64,000 nt of DNA. Source: Cyclobacterium amurskyense (GTDB lineage Bacteria > Bacteroidota > Bacteroidia > Cytophagales > Cyclobacteriaceae). Within the stretch, counting starts at the first letter, position 1; every line of letters begins with the position of its first letter. Under the pieces are notes generated by a model that was given only the letters and a program-made list of their open reading frames with translations, was not told the DNA's origin and did no database searches. This document shows positions 35,569 to 45,161 of this stretch, piece after piece. Where the stretch lies: positions 310,001 to 374,000 of the forward strand of contig NZ_CP012040.1 of assembly GCF_001050135.1 (NCBI RefSeq), in the 5' to 3' direction. A program made the translations under genes and the position numbers.

Positions 35569-36699
35569 ATGAAGGAAAATTACCCAATAAAGTTTTTGGA
35601 CTTAAAAGCCATTAATCAGGCATTTGAGCCTGAACTCACAAAGACGCTTATAGAAATAAGTCAAAGCGGTCAATATGTCAATGGGGAAATCTCCGCGAAA
35701 TTTGAAAAAAACTTTGCAACCTATACAGGAACTGAGCATTGCATCAGCCTGGGGAATGGCACCAATGCGCTTGAATTAATACTTAGGGCTTATCTGTTTA
35801 TGGGTATTTTAGAAAAAGGAGATGAAATTCTTGTTCCAGCTAACACTTTTTTCGCTACTTTTCTGGCCATTTCCAATCAGGGATTTGTACCGGTACCCGT
35901 TGAACCGGATCCTACCACATTTAATATTTGCGCCAAAAGAATTGAACAGAAAATCACTGGTAAATCCCGAGCCCTATTATTGGTTCACCTGTTTGGTAGA
36001 AATGCATTCAATGAAGAGATAGAACAGCTTGTAGATAAGCATCAACTTAAGCTAATTGAGGACAATGCTCAAGGAGTGGGATGTGTTTTTAATGGAAAAA
36101 AAACTGGTTCACTAGGGCATGTTGCAGCGCATAGTTTTTACCCCACAAAGAACTTAGCTGCCTTGGGAGATGCCGGAGCGGTCACCACTGATGACCCTGA
36201 GCTAGCTTCTACCATCAGGGCTTTGGGCAATTACGGAGGCAAGGAAAAATATGTGTTTGAGTATTTAGGCACCCATTCAAAGATGGATGAAATCCAAGCG
36301 GGGATACTGAATGTAAAGCTTCCTTGTTTAGATAAAAACAACCGCTACAGAATTGAAATAGCGAATGCTTACCTCAAGGAAATTGATTCCATTCATTTGA
36401 CCTTACCAAAGGCGGTTGAGCAAAACCAAGCCCTTTCGCATACCTGGCATCTATTCACCATTCTCGTTCCTGAAAGAGAGAAATTGATTAAACACCTCTT
36501 CGAAATGGGCATTGAAACAGCCATTCATTACCCTATTCCACCTCATCTTCAACCGGTTTATGGACAAATGGATTTTGGAAAATTACCTATTACTGAAAAA
36601 ATCCATAGAGAAATATTAAGTATTCCGCTTAACCCAGTATTGAACAAAAAGGAAGTCAAAACCATTATCGAATCCATTAACAATTGGGATGGAAAGTGA
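35569..36699 (+). CDS. DegT/DnrJ/EryC1/StrS sugar aminotransferase
   Basis: The 376-residue PLP protein has the family's layout: ISLGNGTNALELILRAY (PLP phosphate loop), DEILVPANTFFATFLAI, IEDNAQGVG and the internal aldimine lysine K194 in SFYPTKNLAALGDAGA. Such enzymes transfer an amino group to keto-sugar nucleotides for surface glycan synthesis, or act as dehydratases. The lysine is present here, so aminotransferase is favoured. It stands alone with a 212-bp repeat downstream. Confidence 0.92.
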   Translation: MKENYPIKFLDLKAINQAFEPELTKTLIEISQSGQYVNGEISAKFEKNFATYTGTEHCISLGNGTNALELILRAYLFMGILEKGDEILVPANTFFATFLAISNQGFVPVPVEPDPTTFNICAKRIEQKITGKSRALLLVHLFGRNAFNEEIEQLVDKHQLKLIEDNAQGVGCVFNGKKTGSLGHVAAHSFYPTKNLAALGDAGAVTTDDPELASTIRALGNYGGKEKYVFEYLGTHSKMDEIQAGILNVKLPCLDKNNRYRIEIANAYLKEIDSIHLTLPKAVEQNQALSHTWHLFTILVPEREKLIKHLFEMGIETAIHYPIPPHLQPVYGQMDFGKLPITEKIHREILSIPLNPVLNKKEVKTIIESINNWDGK

Positions 36700-36738
36700 T
36701 ATTTAAACAATCCGACTAGACATTGTAAAAAGACCTTT

Positions 36739-36950
36739 TACCCGAAATATGCAATAGACATTCTATTACGTGCTGAAATCGCTTCAAAATCAGCCACTTC
36801 GTTGCTGTTTTCAATTTCACCATAGCGGTGCTATGCTAAAATCTCCAAACAGCCTGATTTTCTTGCGATTGCAACACTTCCCGTAAACACGGGACAGGCT
36901 TCACCCCTGACATTGTCAGGGCGGAGAAATCCTATTACATAATCCGAGTT
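36739..36950 (-). repeat. 212-bp dispersed repeat, copy R4
   Basis: Opposite orientation to R2. It starts TACCCGAAATATGCAATAG and ends ACATAATCCGAGTT; the edges show single substitutions compared with other copies. It lies 40 bases past the stop of the DegT gene and before the terminator of pgi. The CATAGC/GCTATG hairpin is intact. Confidence 0.9.
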
Positions 36951-36984
36951 TAATTAAGTGATAAATCACTTTCCATGGATTTAA

Positions 36985-37027
36985 AAAAAACCTGTAAAAA
37001 CTAACAACAGTCAGTACAGGTTTTTTT
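36985..37027 (-). terminator. Terminator downstream of pgi
   Basis: A-run plus CCTGTA and TACAGG plus T-run form a stem (36985-36996 with 37015-37027) around a loop of about 18 bases. It can act on either strand; the pgi stop is 41 bases away. Confidence 0.65.
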
Positions 37028-37067
37028 CTTCTAAACAGTCAATTGAATGAATATTGACTGAATCAGC

Positions 37068-38714
37068 TTATGCTTTTCTGAAATCTTTAAATGCATTGAT
37101 CAACCCATTGGTAGAAGAGTCATGCGAGCTTACCTCTTCATCAGATTTCAATTCAGGAAGTATTGATTTCGCAAGAACTTTACCTAACTCAACTCCCCAT
37201 TGGTCGAAACTGAAAATATTCCAAATCACACCTTGAACAAATATTTTATGTTCGTACATGGCAATTAAAGCGCCTAGAGTGGAAGGGTTTATTTTCTTAA
37301 CCAAAATGGAATTGGTAGGCCTATTCCCTTCAAAAACCCTGTGTGGTGCAATCTTTTCAATTGTCTCAGGAGATTTTCCTTCTTTTTTCATCTCTTCTTT
37401 AACCTCTTCAAGAGATTTACCATTCATTAAAGCTTCTGTCTGCGCAAAAAAGTTTGACATTAGCTTGGCATGATGGTCACTCACCGGGTTATGCGTTTGA
37501 GCAGGTGCGATAAAATCGCAAGGTATTAACTGCGTACCCTGATGAATCAATTGGTAAAAAGCATGTTGTCCATTGGTTCCCGGCTCACCCCAAATGACAG
37601 GGCCTGTTGAATAGTTTACTTTGTTGCCTTCTCTATCTGTATATTTGCCATTACTTTCCATGTTTCCTTGTTGAAAATAGGCTGCAAAGCGGTGCATGTA
37701 TTGATCATAGGGCAATATGGTCTCTGAAGCAGCACCAAGAAAGTTGGTGTTCCAAATTCCAATTAATGCGAGTAGTACAGGAAGGTTTTTATCAAACGAC
37801 TCTGTTCTGAAATGTTTGTCCATGTCATGAGCTCCCTCTAAGAGTTTTCTGAAATTATCAAAGCCCACAGCGCAAGCAATGGTCAAGCCAATTGCGGACC
37901 ATAAGGAATACCTTCCTCCTACCCAATCCCAGAATTCAAACATATTGTCAAGGTCTATACCAAACTCACTAACCGCCTTTCCATTAGTAGAAAGTGCGAT
38001 GAAATGTTTGGCTACCTCCGACTCATTTTCGGCATGCTCTAAAAACCAACTTCTTGCGGTGTGCGCATTGGTCATTGTTTCTTGAGTTGTAAAGGTTTTA
38101 GAGGCAATAAAAAACAAAGTAGTTTCAGGGTTTACCTGTTTTAATACCTCTGTGATATGGGAACCGTCTACATTAGAAACAAAATGCGTTTTAATATGCG
38201 AATGCTGATAAGGTTTCAATGCTTCTGTCACCATTACAGGACCAAGATCGCTCCCTCCAATACCAATATTGACAAGGGATTCTATTGGTTTACCAGTATA
38301 ACCTTTCCATTCTCCATTGGAGACCTTCTCAGAGAAAACCTTCATTTTATTCAACACCTCATTGACCTTTGGCATTACATCCTTTCCTTCTACATAAACG
38401 GGATCATTGGATCTGTTTCTCAATGCAGTATGAAGAACTGACCGTCCTTCAGTGCCATTAATGGCTTTGCCTACAAACATATCCTCAATCGCTTCACTGA
38501 GGTTGGTCTGATTTGCCAAATCGAAAAGGGAAGAAAGAATTTCCTCATCTATTCGGTTTTTGGAATAATCGAGTAAGATATCATTGAAGCGGACACTGAA
38601 TTTCTGGAAGCGCTGAGGGTCTTTTCCGAATAAGGATTTTAATTCAATTGATTTTGCTGTAGCATCAGAAAGCATTTTCCATGCTTCAGTTGAGGTTGGG
38701 TTGGTATTTTTCAT
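37068..38714 (-). CDS. pgi: Glucose-6-phosphate isomerase
   Basis: The 548-residue enzyme interconverts glucose-6-P and fructose-6-P. Family segments in order are VNIGIGGSDLGPVMV, FDFWDWVGGRYSLWSAIGL-type (EFWDWVGGRYSLWSAIGL), GTNGQHAFYQLIHQG with the catalytic histidine, and the C-terminal signature ENRPTNSILVKKINP through QGVIWNIFSFDQWGVELGK, whose lysine is catalytic. Length and motifs match the large bacterial form. It sits alone; the start ATG at 38714 is followed by MKNTNPT. Confidence 0.97.
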   Translation of the reverse strand: MKNTNPTSTEAWKMLSDATAKSIELKSLFGKDPQRFQKFSVRFNDILLDYSKNRIDEEILSSLFDLANQTNLSEAIEDMFVGKAINGTEGRSVLHTALRNRSNDPVYVEGKDVMPKVNEVLNKMKVFSEKVSNGEWKGYTGKPIESLVNIGIGGSDLGPVMVTEALKPYQHSHIKTHFVSNVDGSHITEVLKQVNPETTLFFIASKTFTTQETMTNAHTARSWFLEHAENESEVAKHFIALSTNGKAVSEFGIDLDNMFEFWDWVGGRYSLWSAIGLTIACAVGFDNFRKLLEGAHDMDKHFRTESFDKNLPVLLALIGIWNTNFLGAASETILPYDQYMHRFAAYFQQGNMESNGKYTDREGNKVNYSTGPVIWGEPGTNGQHAFYQLIHQGTQLIPCDFIAPAQTHNPVSDHHAKLMSNFFAQTEALMNGKSLEEVKEEMKKEGKSPETIEKIAPHRVFEGNRPTNSILVKKINPSTLGALIAMYEHKIFVQGVIWNIFSFDQWGVELGKVLAKSILPELKSDEEVSSHDSSTNGLINAFKDFRKA

Positions 38715-39471
38715 TGTATTTGTATATTCAATTTTGAACCTTAAAGCTAAAAATAAATTTCAAGCATTTAAAAATTTACTCACTAACCTATCTTTATTAT
38801 TTTTTTTAAAATAGCTTACTATTAAAATCCATAATAAAGGAAAGTCAAAGTTCAGAATTTGGATTATCATTTTAAGACTCAGTTTAAAAGCGATTTTATT
38901 TCCCTATTAACATTTCTTTACCTTATTGAGAAATTACTTTTATTCAAAAAAATAAAAGGCTAAAATCAATCGAAATGCCATTATCCACCTATCGGAAATA
39001 TTTGTTTTTTTAAAACAGAAGTACCTAATAAAAGCAAGTGTAAGAAAATAAAAAAAACACAATGGCTTAACAGACAACAACTTAAATAATTAATTTAAGT
39101 AGATTAAATAAATTATAGAAATTAATGTTACTATAACTCTAAAATTGGCTAATTAATATATAAAAATTAATATTTTAGCAATAACTTTGTCATTAATCCG
39201 ATAAGTCAAAAAATAGCTCCCTAACCAACAGTAGTGATTTTTGACTTATAATCAGGAGATGACTGCACTTAGAAAAGTCAAATTGATAATGCTTTCTATC
39301 TATTAAAAGCATGAAAGAGTTTTGTGCCAAAAAGAATAAACGATGGCACCTTTCATTGATTACATCGTATTCTAGGGAAATAACAAACTAAACACCACTA
39401 ATAGTAGTTAAATCCCTAATAAAAGTACAATGGGAATTATTTGACCTTGTCAATTCAAGGCATCTGAAAAC
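38715..39471. other. Long AT-rich intergenic region, no gene seen
   Basis: 757 bases between divergent pgi and the histidine kinase gene. No ORF, RNA gene or clear hairpin was identified. TAACTTTG at 39182-39189 matches the -7 consensus on the plus strand, but there is no TTG at the proper distance and the kinase start is 283 bases away. The rest is very AT-rich. Confidence 0.5.
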
Positions 39472-41670
39472 TTGCAAATCAAAATATCTATCGATTGTAC
39501 AAGATGGATTGATAAAAACTGGAATTCGCTTACTACTAATAAAACAGAAATACCATTGACTGCGCTTTTAAATTTAAAATTTTTTTTCACTACTTCTGTC
39601 GCATTTTCAGTAGTATTTGCAACGCATTCCATATTTGCTCAGACCGAAACACTCCGCAGCCAAATAGATCAAATACAAGCCATCGAAAATTACGAGAATT
39701 TCACTCCTAATTTTGAATATATAGACCAATTGAACCGCCTAGGTGAACGCTACTACAATATAAATCCGGATAGCACCTTTTTACTGGCAATGAAAAGCTT
39801 GAAGGCAAGCGAACAAATAGGCTATGCCATAGGAAAGGTTGATGCCTATAGAAATATCGGCGCTTACCACAATGTTAAGGGAGAGTACGATCAGGCCATG
39901 AATTATTTCGAGGAGGGCTTGTCTATCGCTGAGAAAAACCAATATTGGTTGGGATTGGCTAATATTTACAATAGCATAGGGCTTAACAATTACGAAAGAG
40001 GCAATTACTCCGATGCTGTCATCTATTATTTAAAAGCCCTGGGGATTAAAGAAGAACACTTATCCAAATTGGAACAAAGCAAAACTTTGAATAACCTAGG
40101 TTTGGTTTTTATGGATTTTGGTGATTTGGACAAGGCTTTGGACTATCATTCCCGAGCCTTAAAAATTAGGGAAGAATTTAAAGACAATACAGGAATTGCT
40201 TCCTCAAGAATTAATATAGCCCTTATAAATAAAGAAAAAGGCGACTTAGATGAAGCCAAAAAGCAATTCAATGCAGCTTTGAAGTTAGGTTTAAGAATAA
40301 ACAACCGGCAACTAATATCTGTAAGCTATTTCAATATCGCTGAAATTTTATTAATTAAAGAAGAATATAATGAGGCCTTGGCCTATTTTGAAAAAGCGCT
40401 CCTTATCGATAAAGAAAGGGGCGATGAGGTAGGCATAGGTTATGATTTACTTGGTATTGGTGAAGCACAAATGAATCTAAAAAGGCTAAGGCAGGCCAAA
40501 GAAAATATTCAGAAAAGCTTAACCATTTTTGTGGAAAGCGATATCAAGAGCAATATCAACAAAAGTCATCTCCTGCTTAGCCAAGTTTATGAGATGGAGA
40601 ACAATAACACTCAGGCGCTCTATCATTTCAAATTACATAAAGCTTACCAAGACAGTATCGTAAATCTAGAAACTGAGAAACTAATTCAAGAGATTAGTGA
40701 AAAATATGAATTTGACAGAAAGGAAGCTGAGTTCCTTCAAATCCAAATAGAAAAGGAACTTCTAAATGATAAGAGGATGGAGAAAAACTTCCGCATTGGA
40801 GTTACTATCATTCTTGTAATATTGTTAATCGCTTTCATATTAGCTATAAGATCAATAAAATCACAAATAAAAGCCAAAGCTTTTGTCACTCGTCAGAAGA
40901 ATGAATTGGAGATATTAAATAAAAAGCTACTGCAACAAAAAAATGAAAACGAGCAAATAACCAACCAACTTTTCTTAGTAAATGAGACAAAAGACAAGCT
41001 CTTCAGCATTGTAGGTCACGACCTAAAAAGCCCTATTAACAGCTTAAAAGGGCTAATGCAATATGTGATGGATGAAAAGTTAAGTCAAAATGAGTTTTTG
41101 ACAGTTGCAAAACAACTGCGGAATGAGGTAGAACAAGTTCATTTTACCCTTATCAATTTACTTAACTGGGCCAAAGGGCAAATGAAAGGAATTGTGACAG
41201 ATCCTGTTGCCATTTCCATTCATAAAATTGTAGAAGAGAACATCGATTTAAACGAACCCATTTCTGAGAGTAAAAAGATAGAAATCATTGATGAATTAGA
41301 GGAGAACACCATTTGCTTTGCTGACAAGGATCAAATCAACCTTATTATAAGAAACATTATGAACAATGCCTTGAAATTTACGAACAAAGGAGGTAAAATA
41401 GTAATTTCAAGTAAAAGACATGGCTATGATTTTTGGGAAATTTCTATTAAAGACAATGGCATTGGCATGTCTAAAGAGGCATTAAACAATCTTTTTTCAA
41501 AAGAACTGGGAGGAAAGCCACAATATGGAACGGAGGGAGAGAAAGGAACTGGTTTAGGTTTGAAACTTACCAAAGATTTTATCTCGAAAAATGGAGGTGA
41601 AGTGAAGGTATATAGTGAGAAAGGTGTAGGTACTAATTTCACTTTCACATTACCTTCTGCCTACATCTAA
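39472..41670 (+). CDS. TPR-containing membrane histidine kinase
   Basis: The 732-residue protein starts at TTG 39472 or at TTG 39556; there is no in-frame ATG before the signal peptide, which ends ATHSIFAQ. The extracytoplasmic part carries six or seven TPR repeats (for example AYHNVKGEYDQAMNYFEEGL and LGLVFMDFGDLDKALDYHS). A membrane segment follows (VTIILVILLIAFILAI). The cytoplasmic kinase has the phospho-acceptor His516 in VGHDLKSPINSLKGL, the N-box NIMNNALKFTNKGG and G-boxes KDNGIGMS and GEKGTGLGL. No response regulator is nearby, so it is an orphan kinase. Confidence 0.88.
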   Translation: MQIKISIDCTRWIDKNWNSLTTNKTEIPLTALLNLKFFFTTSVAFSVVFATHSIFAQTETLRSQIDQIQAIENYENFTPNFEYIDQLNRLGERYYNINPDSTFLLAMKSLKASEQIGYAIGKVDAYRNIGAYHNVKGEYDQAMNYFEEGLSIAEKNQYWLGLANIYNSIGLNNYERGNYSDAVIYYLKALGIKEEHLSKLEQSKTLNNLGLVFMDFGDLDKALDYHSRALKIREEFKDNTGIASSRINIALINKEKGDLDEAKKQFNAALKLGLRINNRQLISVSYFNIAEILLIKEEYNEALAYFEKALLIDKERGDEVGIGYDLLGIGEAQMNLKRLRQAKENIQKSLTIFVESDIKSNINKSHLLLSQVYEMENNNTQALYHFKLHKAYQDSIVNLETEKLIQEISEKYEFDRKEAEFLQIQIEKELLNDKRMEKNFRIGVTIILVILLIAFILAIRSIKSQIKAKAFVTRQKNELEILNKKLLQQKNENEQITNQLFLVNETKDKLFSIVGHDLKSPINSLKGLMQYVMDEKLSQNEFLTVAKQLRNEVEQVHFTLINLLNWAKGQMKGIVTDPVAISIHKIVEENIDLNEPISESKKIEIIDELEENTICFADKDQINLIIRNIMNNALKFTNKGGKIVISSKRHGYDFWEISIKDNGIGMSKEALNNLFSKELGGKPQYGTEGEKGTGLGLKLTKDFISKNGGEVKVYSEKGVGTNFTFTLPSAYI

Positions 41671-41821
41671 GGGATAGAAATATTATTCTCTTTCATTGAT
41701 AAATCAGAAATTAATGACTTATTTAATACATTGATTTAATTAAGACGGTACACGTACCTAATCATTTAAAAACAAACCTATAAAACCGGTTAATTATATA
41801 TAAATCTTTAGTTAAGGAAAT

Positions 41822-42466
41822 ATGACAGGAAAAACCTTCTTTGCATTCAAGACAAAAATCGCCATTGCCTTAATTCTTGTTTTATTTCTCATTTTCGCTA
41901 AAAGTCTGGTTGACAAAAGCAATGTAGATGAGTTAGAAGCATCCTTTGTGACAGTTTATGAAGACAGGTTGGTGGTTCAAGACTATATTTTTAATATCAC
42001 AGAGCTTCTCTTTAGAATGCGCTTATTGGTTGCCAATACTGAATCTATAGAGCAATATTTATCAGTGAAAAACCAGGTAGTGGACTATCATGAGCAAATC
42101 CTTGCGATTATCTCAGGCTTTGAACGCACCTATCTCACTCCCAAGGAAGAAAAATATCTTAATGATTTCAAACATTTGGTCTCAGAAAAGTTAGAAATAC
42201 AGAGTTATTTCAGTGATCAGGTGGCTACGCAAAAAAATTACGAAACCAGTGTTCAAAGATTCAATTCGGATTTTGAGCGTGTATTCAATGATCTTAGAGA
42301 ACTGTCCAAAATTCAATTATTAGAAGGCCAAAAACTGACCAATCTTAGTTATCGAATCAAAGCTCGATCTGATATTTGGTTACAATTTGAATACGCTGTT
42401 TTATTTATTTTGTTAATCATTATCAGCATGCTGATTTACTCTTCAAGAGGAATTCAAAAAGAGTAA
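41822..42466 (+). CDS. Stand-alone membrane sensor-like protein, four-helix-bundle type
   Basis: The 214-residue protein has a membrane segment near the N-terminus (KIAIALILVLFLIFAKSLV) and a second near the C-terminus (YAVLFILLIIISMLIYSS). The 150 residues between are almost all helical with charged heptads, as in the 4HB_MCP sensory domains of chemoreceptors. No HAMP, kinase or methyl-accepting domain follows, so it cannot signal by itself. It lies 151 bases downstream of the TPR histidine kinase on the same strand, which suggests a partner role. GGTACACGTACC at 41747-41758 is a palindrome in the gap. Confidence 0.65.
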   Translation: MTGKTFFAFKTKIAIALILVLFLIFAKSLVDKSNVDELEASFVTVYEDRLVVQDYIFNITELLFRMRLLVANTESIEQYLSVKNQVVDYHEQILAIISGFERTYLTPKEEKYLNDFKHLVSEKLEIQSYFSDQVATQKNYETSVQRFNSDFERVFNDLRELSKIQLLEGQKLTNLSYRIKARSDIWLQFEYAVLFILLIIISMLIYSSRGIQKE

Positions 42467-42505
42467 ATCAACATTAAAGTCTGATAATATTATTATTAGC
42501 AGTGA

Positions 42506-43987
42506 TTAGCTTTTTCTATTGGCGATAGCAGAGAATAGAAAGCCAACCAAAAAGATGACGACAGTACCAAATACAATTGTCAGATTGGCGTGAAAAGTAC
42601 TTCTAAACTTCATGCCTTCCTCTAGTAAGACAGGAGACAAACTCATCCAGCCTATTACTAGGACACCTAGGGCTACTCCTATAGCAGCGTATTTTTGTTT
42701 GATATTTTTACCAATAAATCCAAGTAAAAACAAACCAAGGATACCTCCGCTAAATATTGCTGACAAGGCCCACCAAGCATCCAATGCACTTTGCACACCA
42801 TTGAATGCAATGGCCACTACAATAGCCAATAGCCCCATAACAAATGAAGAGAAAAGCAAAACTCTCATTTCAGCTTTTCCGCCTACCTCTGGTGAAATGT
42901 ATTTCTTATAATGATCAGTAAGTATAATAGTAGCAGAACTGTTTATACTTGTAGAAATAGTACTCATACCTGCCGCAAAAATCGAAGCAATAAGCAATCC
43001 TGTCATCCCAACAGGTAAACCACTTACTATAAAATAAGGAAAAACCTTGTCAGCCTGATCTTTCCCGCTAAATGCCTCCGGCAATAACTCTGGCATCGCC
43101 TGGTAGTAAGCAAAAAGTGCTGTCCCGATAAAGAAAAACAATAATGAAACAGGTACATATAAAAGACTCCCCAACAAGGTTGACTTCACTGCTTCCTTAT
43201 CTGATTTGGCACTAAGGTACCGTTGTACGTAATTTTGATCAACACCAAAATTCTGTAAATTTATAAATAGCCCATAAATCAATATCACCCAGAAAGTACT
43301 CTCAGACAAGCTAAAACCCATACTACCCAAGCTAAACTTATCATGCTCAGCTCCGATAGTGAATACTTGTCTAGGCCCCTCTGGCATAGAGAACATAATG
43401 ATCAACAAACAAGCCAATGCACCTGTTATAAGCACTATCCCCTGAATGGCATCTGTCCAGATCACAGCCTCAAATCCACCCATAATCGAGTAAATAAGTA
43501 CACTTACCCCTGTAATGATGATGATGACAGGAATACTCCAACCAAACATGACATTCATTGGCAAAGCCAATAAGTACATTATGGCGCCCATTCTTGCCAA
43601 TTGCGTCAACAAGTAACATATAGAAGCATAGGTCCTAGCCCATGGCCCAAACTTAGTTTCAAGGTAATAATAGGCCGAAGGATTTTTTATTCCCCTATAA
43701 AGAGGAACAAAAAACTTGACTGCTAAAATTGCTGCTATTGGAATGGAAAGGCTAAACACAAATCCACTCCAATTGGACAAATAGGCATTCCCAGGAAGTG
43801 CTAAAAAGCTGATACTACTCACAAAAGTCGCAAAAATGGACATCCCTATGGCCCAGGAAGGCAATCGGCCTCCTCCTGTAATATAATCGTCTGCAGACCG
43901 CTTTTTGAAATAAAAGGAGGCTCCAAAAAGGATTATAGCCAACATATAGGACAAAAATACAACTAAATCAATAAGGGATAAATCCAT
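42506..43987 (-). CDS. Sodium:solute symporter (SSS family) of the sugar locus
   Basis: The 493-residue membrane protein has about 13 membrane segments. It resembles SSS proteins: SFLALPGNAYLSNWSGF and IMGGFEAVIWTDAIQGIVL in the middle. Placed directly downstream of an aldolase of the NanA/DapA family and two sialidase-like genes, it probably imports the sugar that those enzymes release. SSS members include the NanT/SiaT sialic acid importers, but other sugar acids are equally possible. Confidence 0.88.
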   Translation of the reverse strand: MDLSLIDLVVFLSYMLAIILFGASFYFKKRSADDYITGGGRLPSWAIGMSIFATFVSSISFLALPGNAYLSNWSGFVFSLSIPIAAILAVKFFVPLYRGIKNPSAYYYLETKFGPWARTYASICYLLTQLARMGAIMYLLALPMNVMFGWSIPVIIIITGVSVLIYSIMGGFEAVIWTDAIQGIVLITGALACLLIIMFSMPEGPRQVFTIGAEHDKFSLGSMGFSLSESTFWVILIYGLFINLQNFGVDQNYVQRYLSAKSDKEAVKSTLLGSLLYVPVSLLFFFIGTALFAYYQAMPELLPEAFSGKDQADKVFPYFIVSGLPVGMTGLLIASIFAAGMSTISTSINSSATIILTDHYKKYISPEVGGKAEMRVLLFSSFVMGLLAIVVAIAFNGVQSALDAWWALSAIFSGGILGLFLLGFIGKNIKQKYAAIGVALGVLVIGWMSLSPVLLEEGMKFRSTFHANLTIVFGTVVIFLVGFLFSAIANRKS

Positions 43988-44160
43988 TCTTTTTACTTTT
44001 TAAATGATTATTTCAGGCTTTTAAACTGATTATGCCATAGCATTCTTAATTCCAAGTGACTAAATAAAAATCAGACTAAGGGGAAGAGTTAAACCTACAA
44101 CAATTGACGGCTTCTATATTAGCTTCACTACGGATTTTAAAAGCTATGGCATAAATGGGG

Positions 44161-45093
44161 TTATATGTACTGTTTATAGGCTGCGAGCCCAGTCAATTTC
44201 TTCTTAATTACTTCAATTTGATCTTTATCGAATGCTGATAGCGGTGTAGCCAGGTAGCCACTGCCGATTCCTATGATAGACATGGAAGCCTTTAATCCTT
44301 TAAGGAAACTAGAACCATAAGAGCCCATGGCATAAATTTCATCGGCCAATTCCATCACCATTTCCTGAAGTCTTGCAACCTCTTTTAAATCTCCTTTGTC
44401 AGCAGCATTATACAGGTCTACAAAAAGTTTCGGGAAGACATTGGCCCCACCACTTACGCCACCATTTCCACCCATCAAAACTGTGGAAGCCATCATTTCT
44501 TCAGGTCCAACAAGTAAGGTGAAATCAGGTCTATTCCTGAAAGCATAAATCATGGCATTGAAAAACACAGCTTGTCCTGAACTGTCCTTAAGCCCATAAA
44601 CATTAGGGTGTTTGGACAATTCCAAAACAGCTTTTTGCGTCATCATTGTTTTGGTATGCGAGGGCATATTGTACAAGTACAATGGAAGCGGTAAGGCATC
44701 GGCAAGCTTATTGAAATAAGTTATTAACTCACTTTCTCCTAAGCCATAATAATAAGGTGGAGCTGCTACTACTGCTGCAGCGCCTGCTTCTTTTGACAAA
44801 CGGCTTAAAGCCAGACTCTCTTCTAGAGAAGTATCCGTAATCCCAACCAATACGGGAACTCTTCCATTTACTTTCTCACAAGACAAGGTTATTAGCTCTC
44901 TCCTTAATTGGTAAGAAATGTTGGTACACTCCCCGGTAGTACCAAGAATAAAAATACCATGAACTCCACCAGCTATAAGATGCTCTATTAGTTGGGCAGT
45001 TCCTTCTTTATCTAGCTGATTATCGTCCAGCAAAAGGGTAGCCATTGGAGGAATTACCCCTCTCAATGGCTCTTTTTTTAAATCTCTATGCAT
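44161..45093 (-). CDS. DapA/NanA family lyase (N-acetylneuraminate or keto-sugar-acid aldolase-like)
   Basis: The 310-residue TIM-barrel protein has the family's GTTGECTNIS (substrate carboxylate loop), the catalytic tyrosine in YLYNMPSHT and the Schiff-base lysine in YGLKDSSG. Members cleave 2-keto sugar acids (Neu5Ac, KDG, KDPGal) or make dihydrodipicolinate. Because the neighbours are symporter, sialidase-like and isomerase genes, catabolic cleavage of a sugar acid is more likely than lysine synthesis. It lies 68 bases downstream of the BNR lipoprotein gene. Confidence 0.9.
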   Translation of the reverse strand: MHRDLKKEPLRGVIPPMATLLLDDNQLDKEGTAQLIEHLIAGGVHGIFILGTTGECTNISYQLRRELITLSCEKVNGRVPVLVGITDTSLEESLALSRLSKEAGAAAVVAAPPYYYGLGESELITYFNKLADALPLPLYLYNMPSHTKTMMTQKAVLELSKHPNVYGLKDSSGQAVFFNAMIYAFRNRPDFTLLVGPEEMMASTVLMGGNGGVSGGANVFPKLFVDLYNAADKGDLKEVARLQEMVMELADEIYAMGSYGSSFLKGLKASMSIIGIGSGYLATPLSAFDKDQIEVIKKKLTGLAAYKQYI

Positions 45094-45161
45094 TTCTTAA
45101 ATATGTATGTAATTGGGTATTGGATTAAATACCTGCAACAGTCTAGTTTATTATGTCTGTA

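Noticed and set aside
41747..41758. GGTACACGTACC palindrome between the kinase and the small sensor gene as an operator.
   Set aside because: A single short palindrome with no second copy; too little to call a regulatory site.
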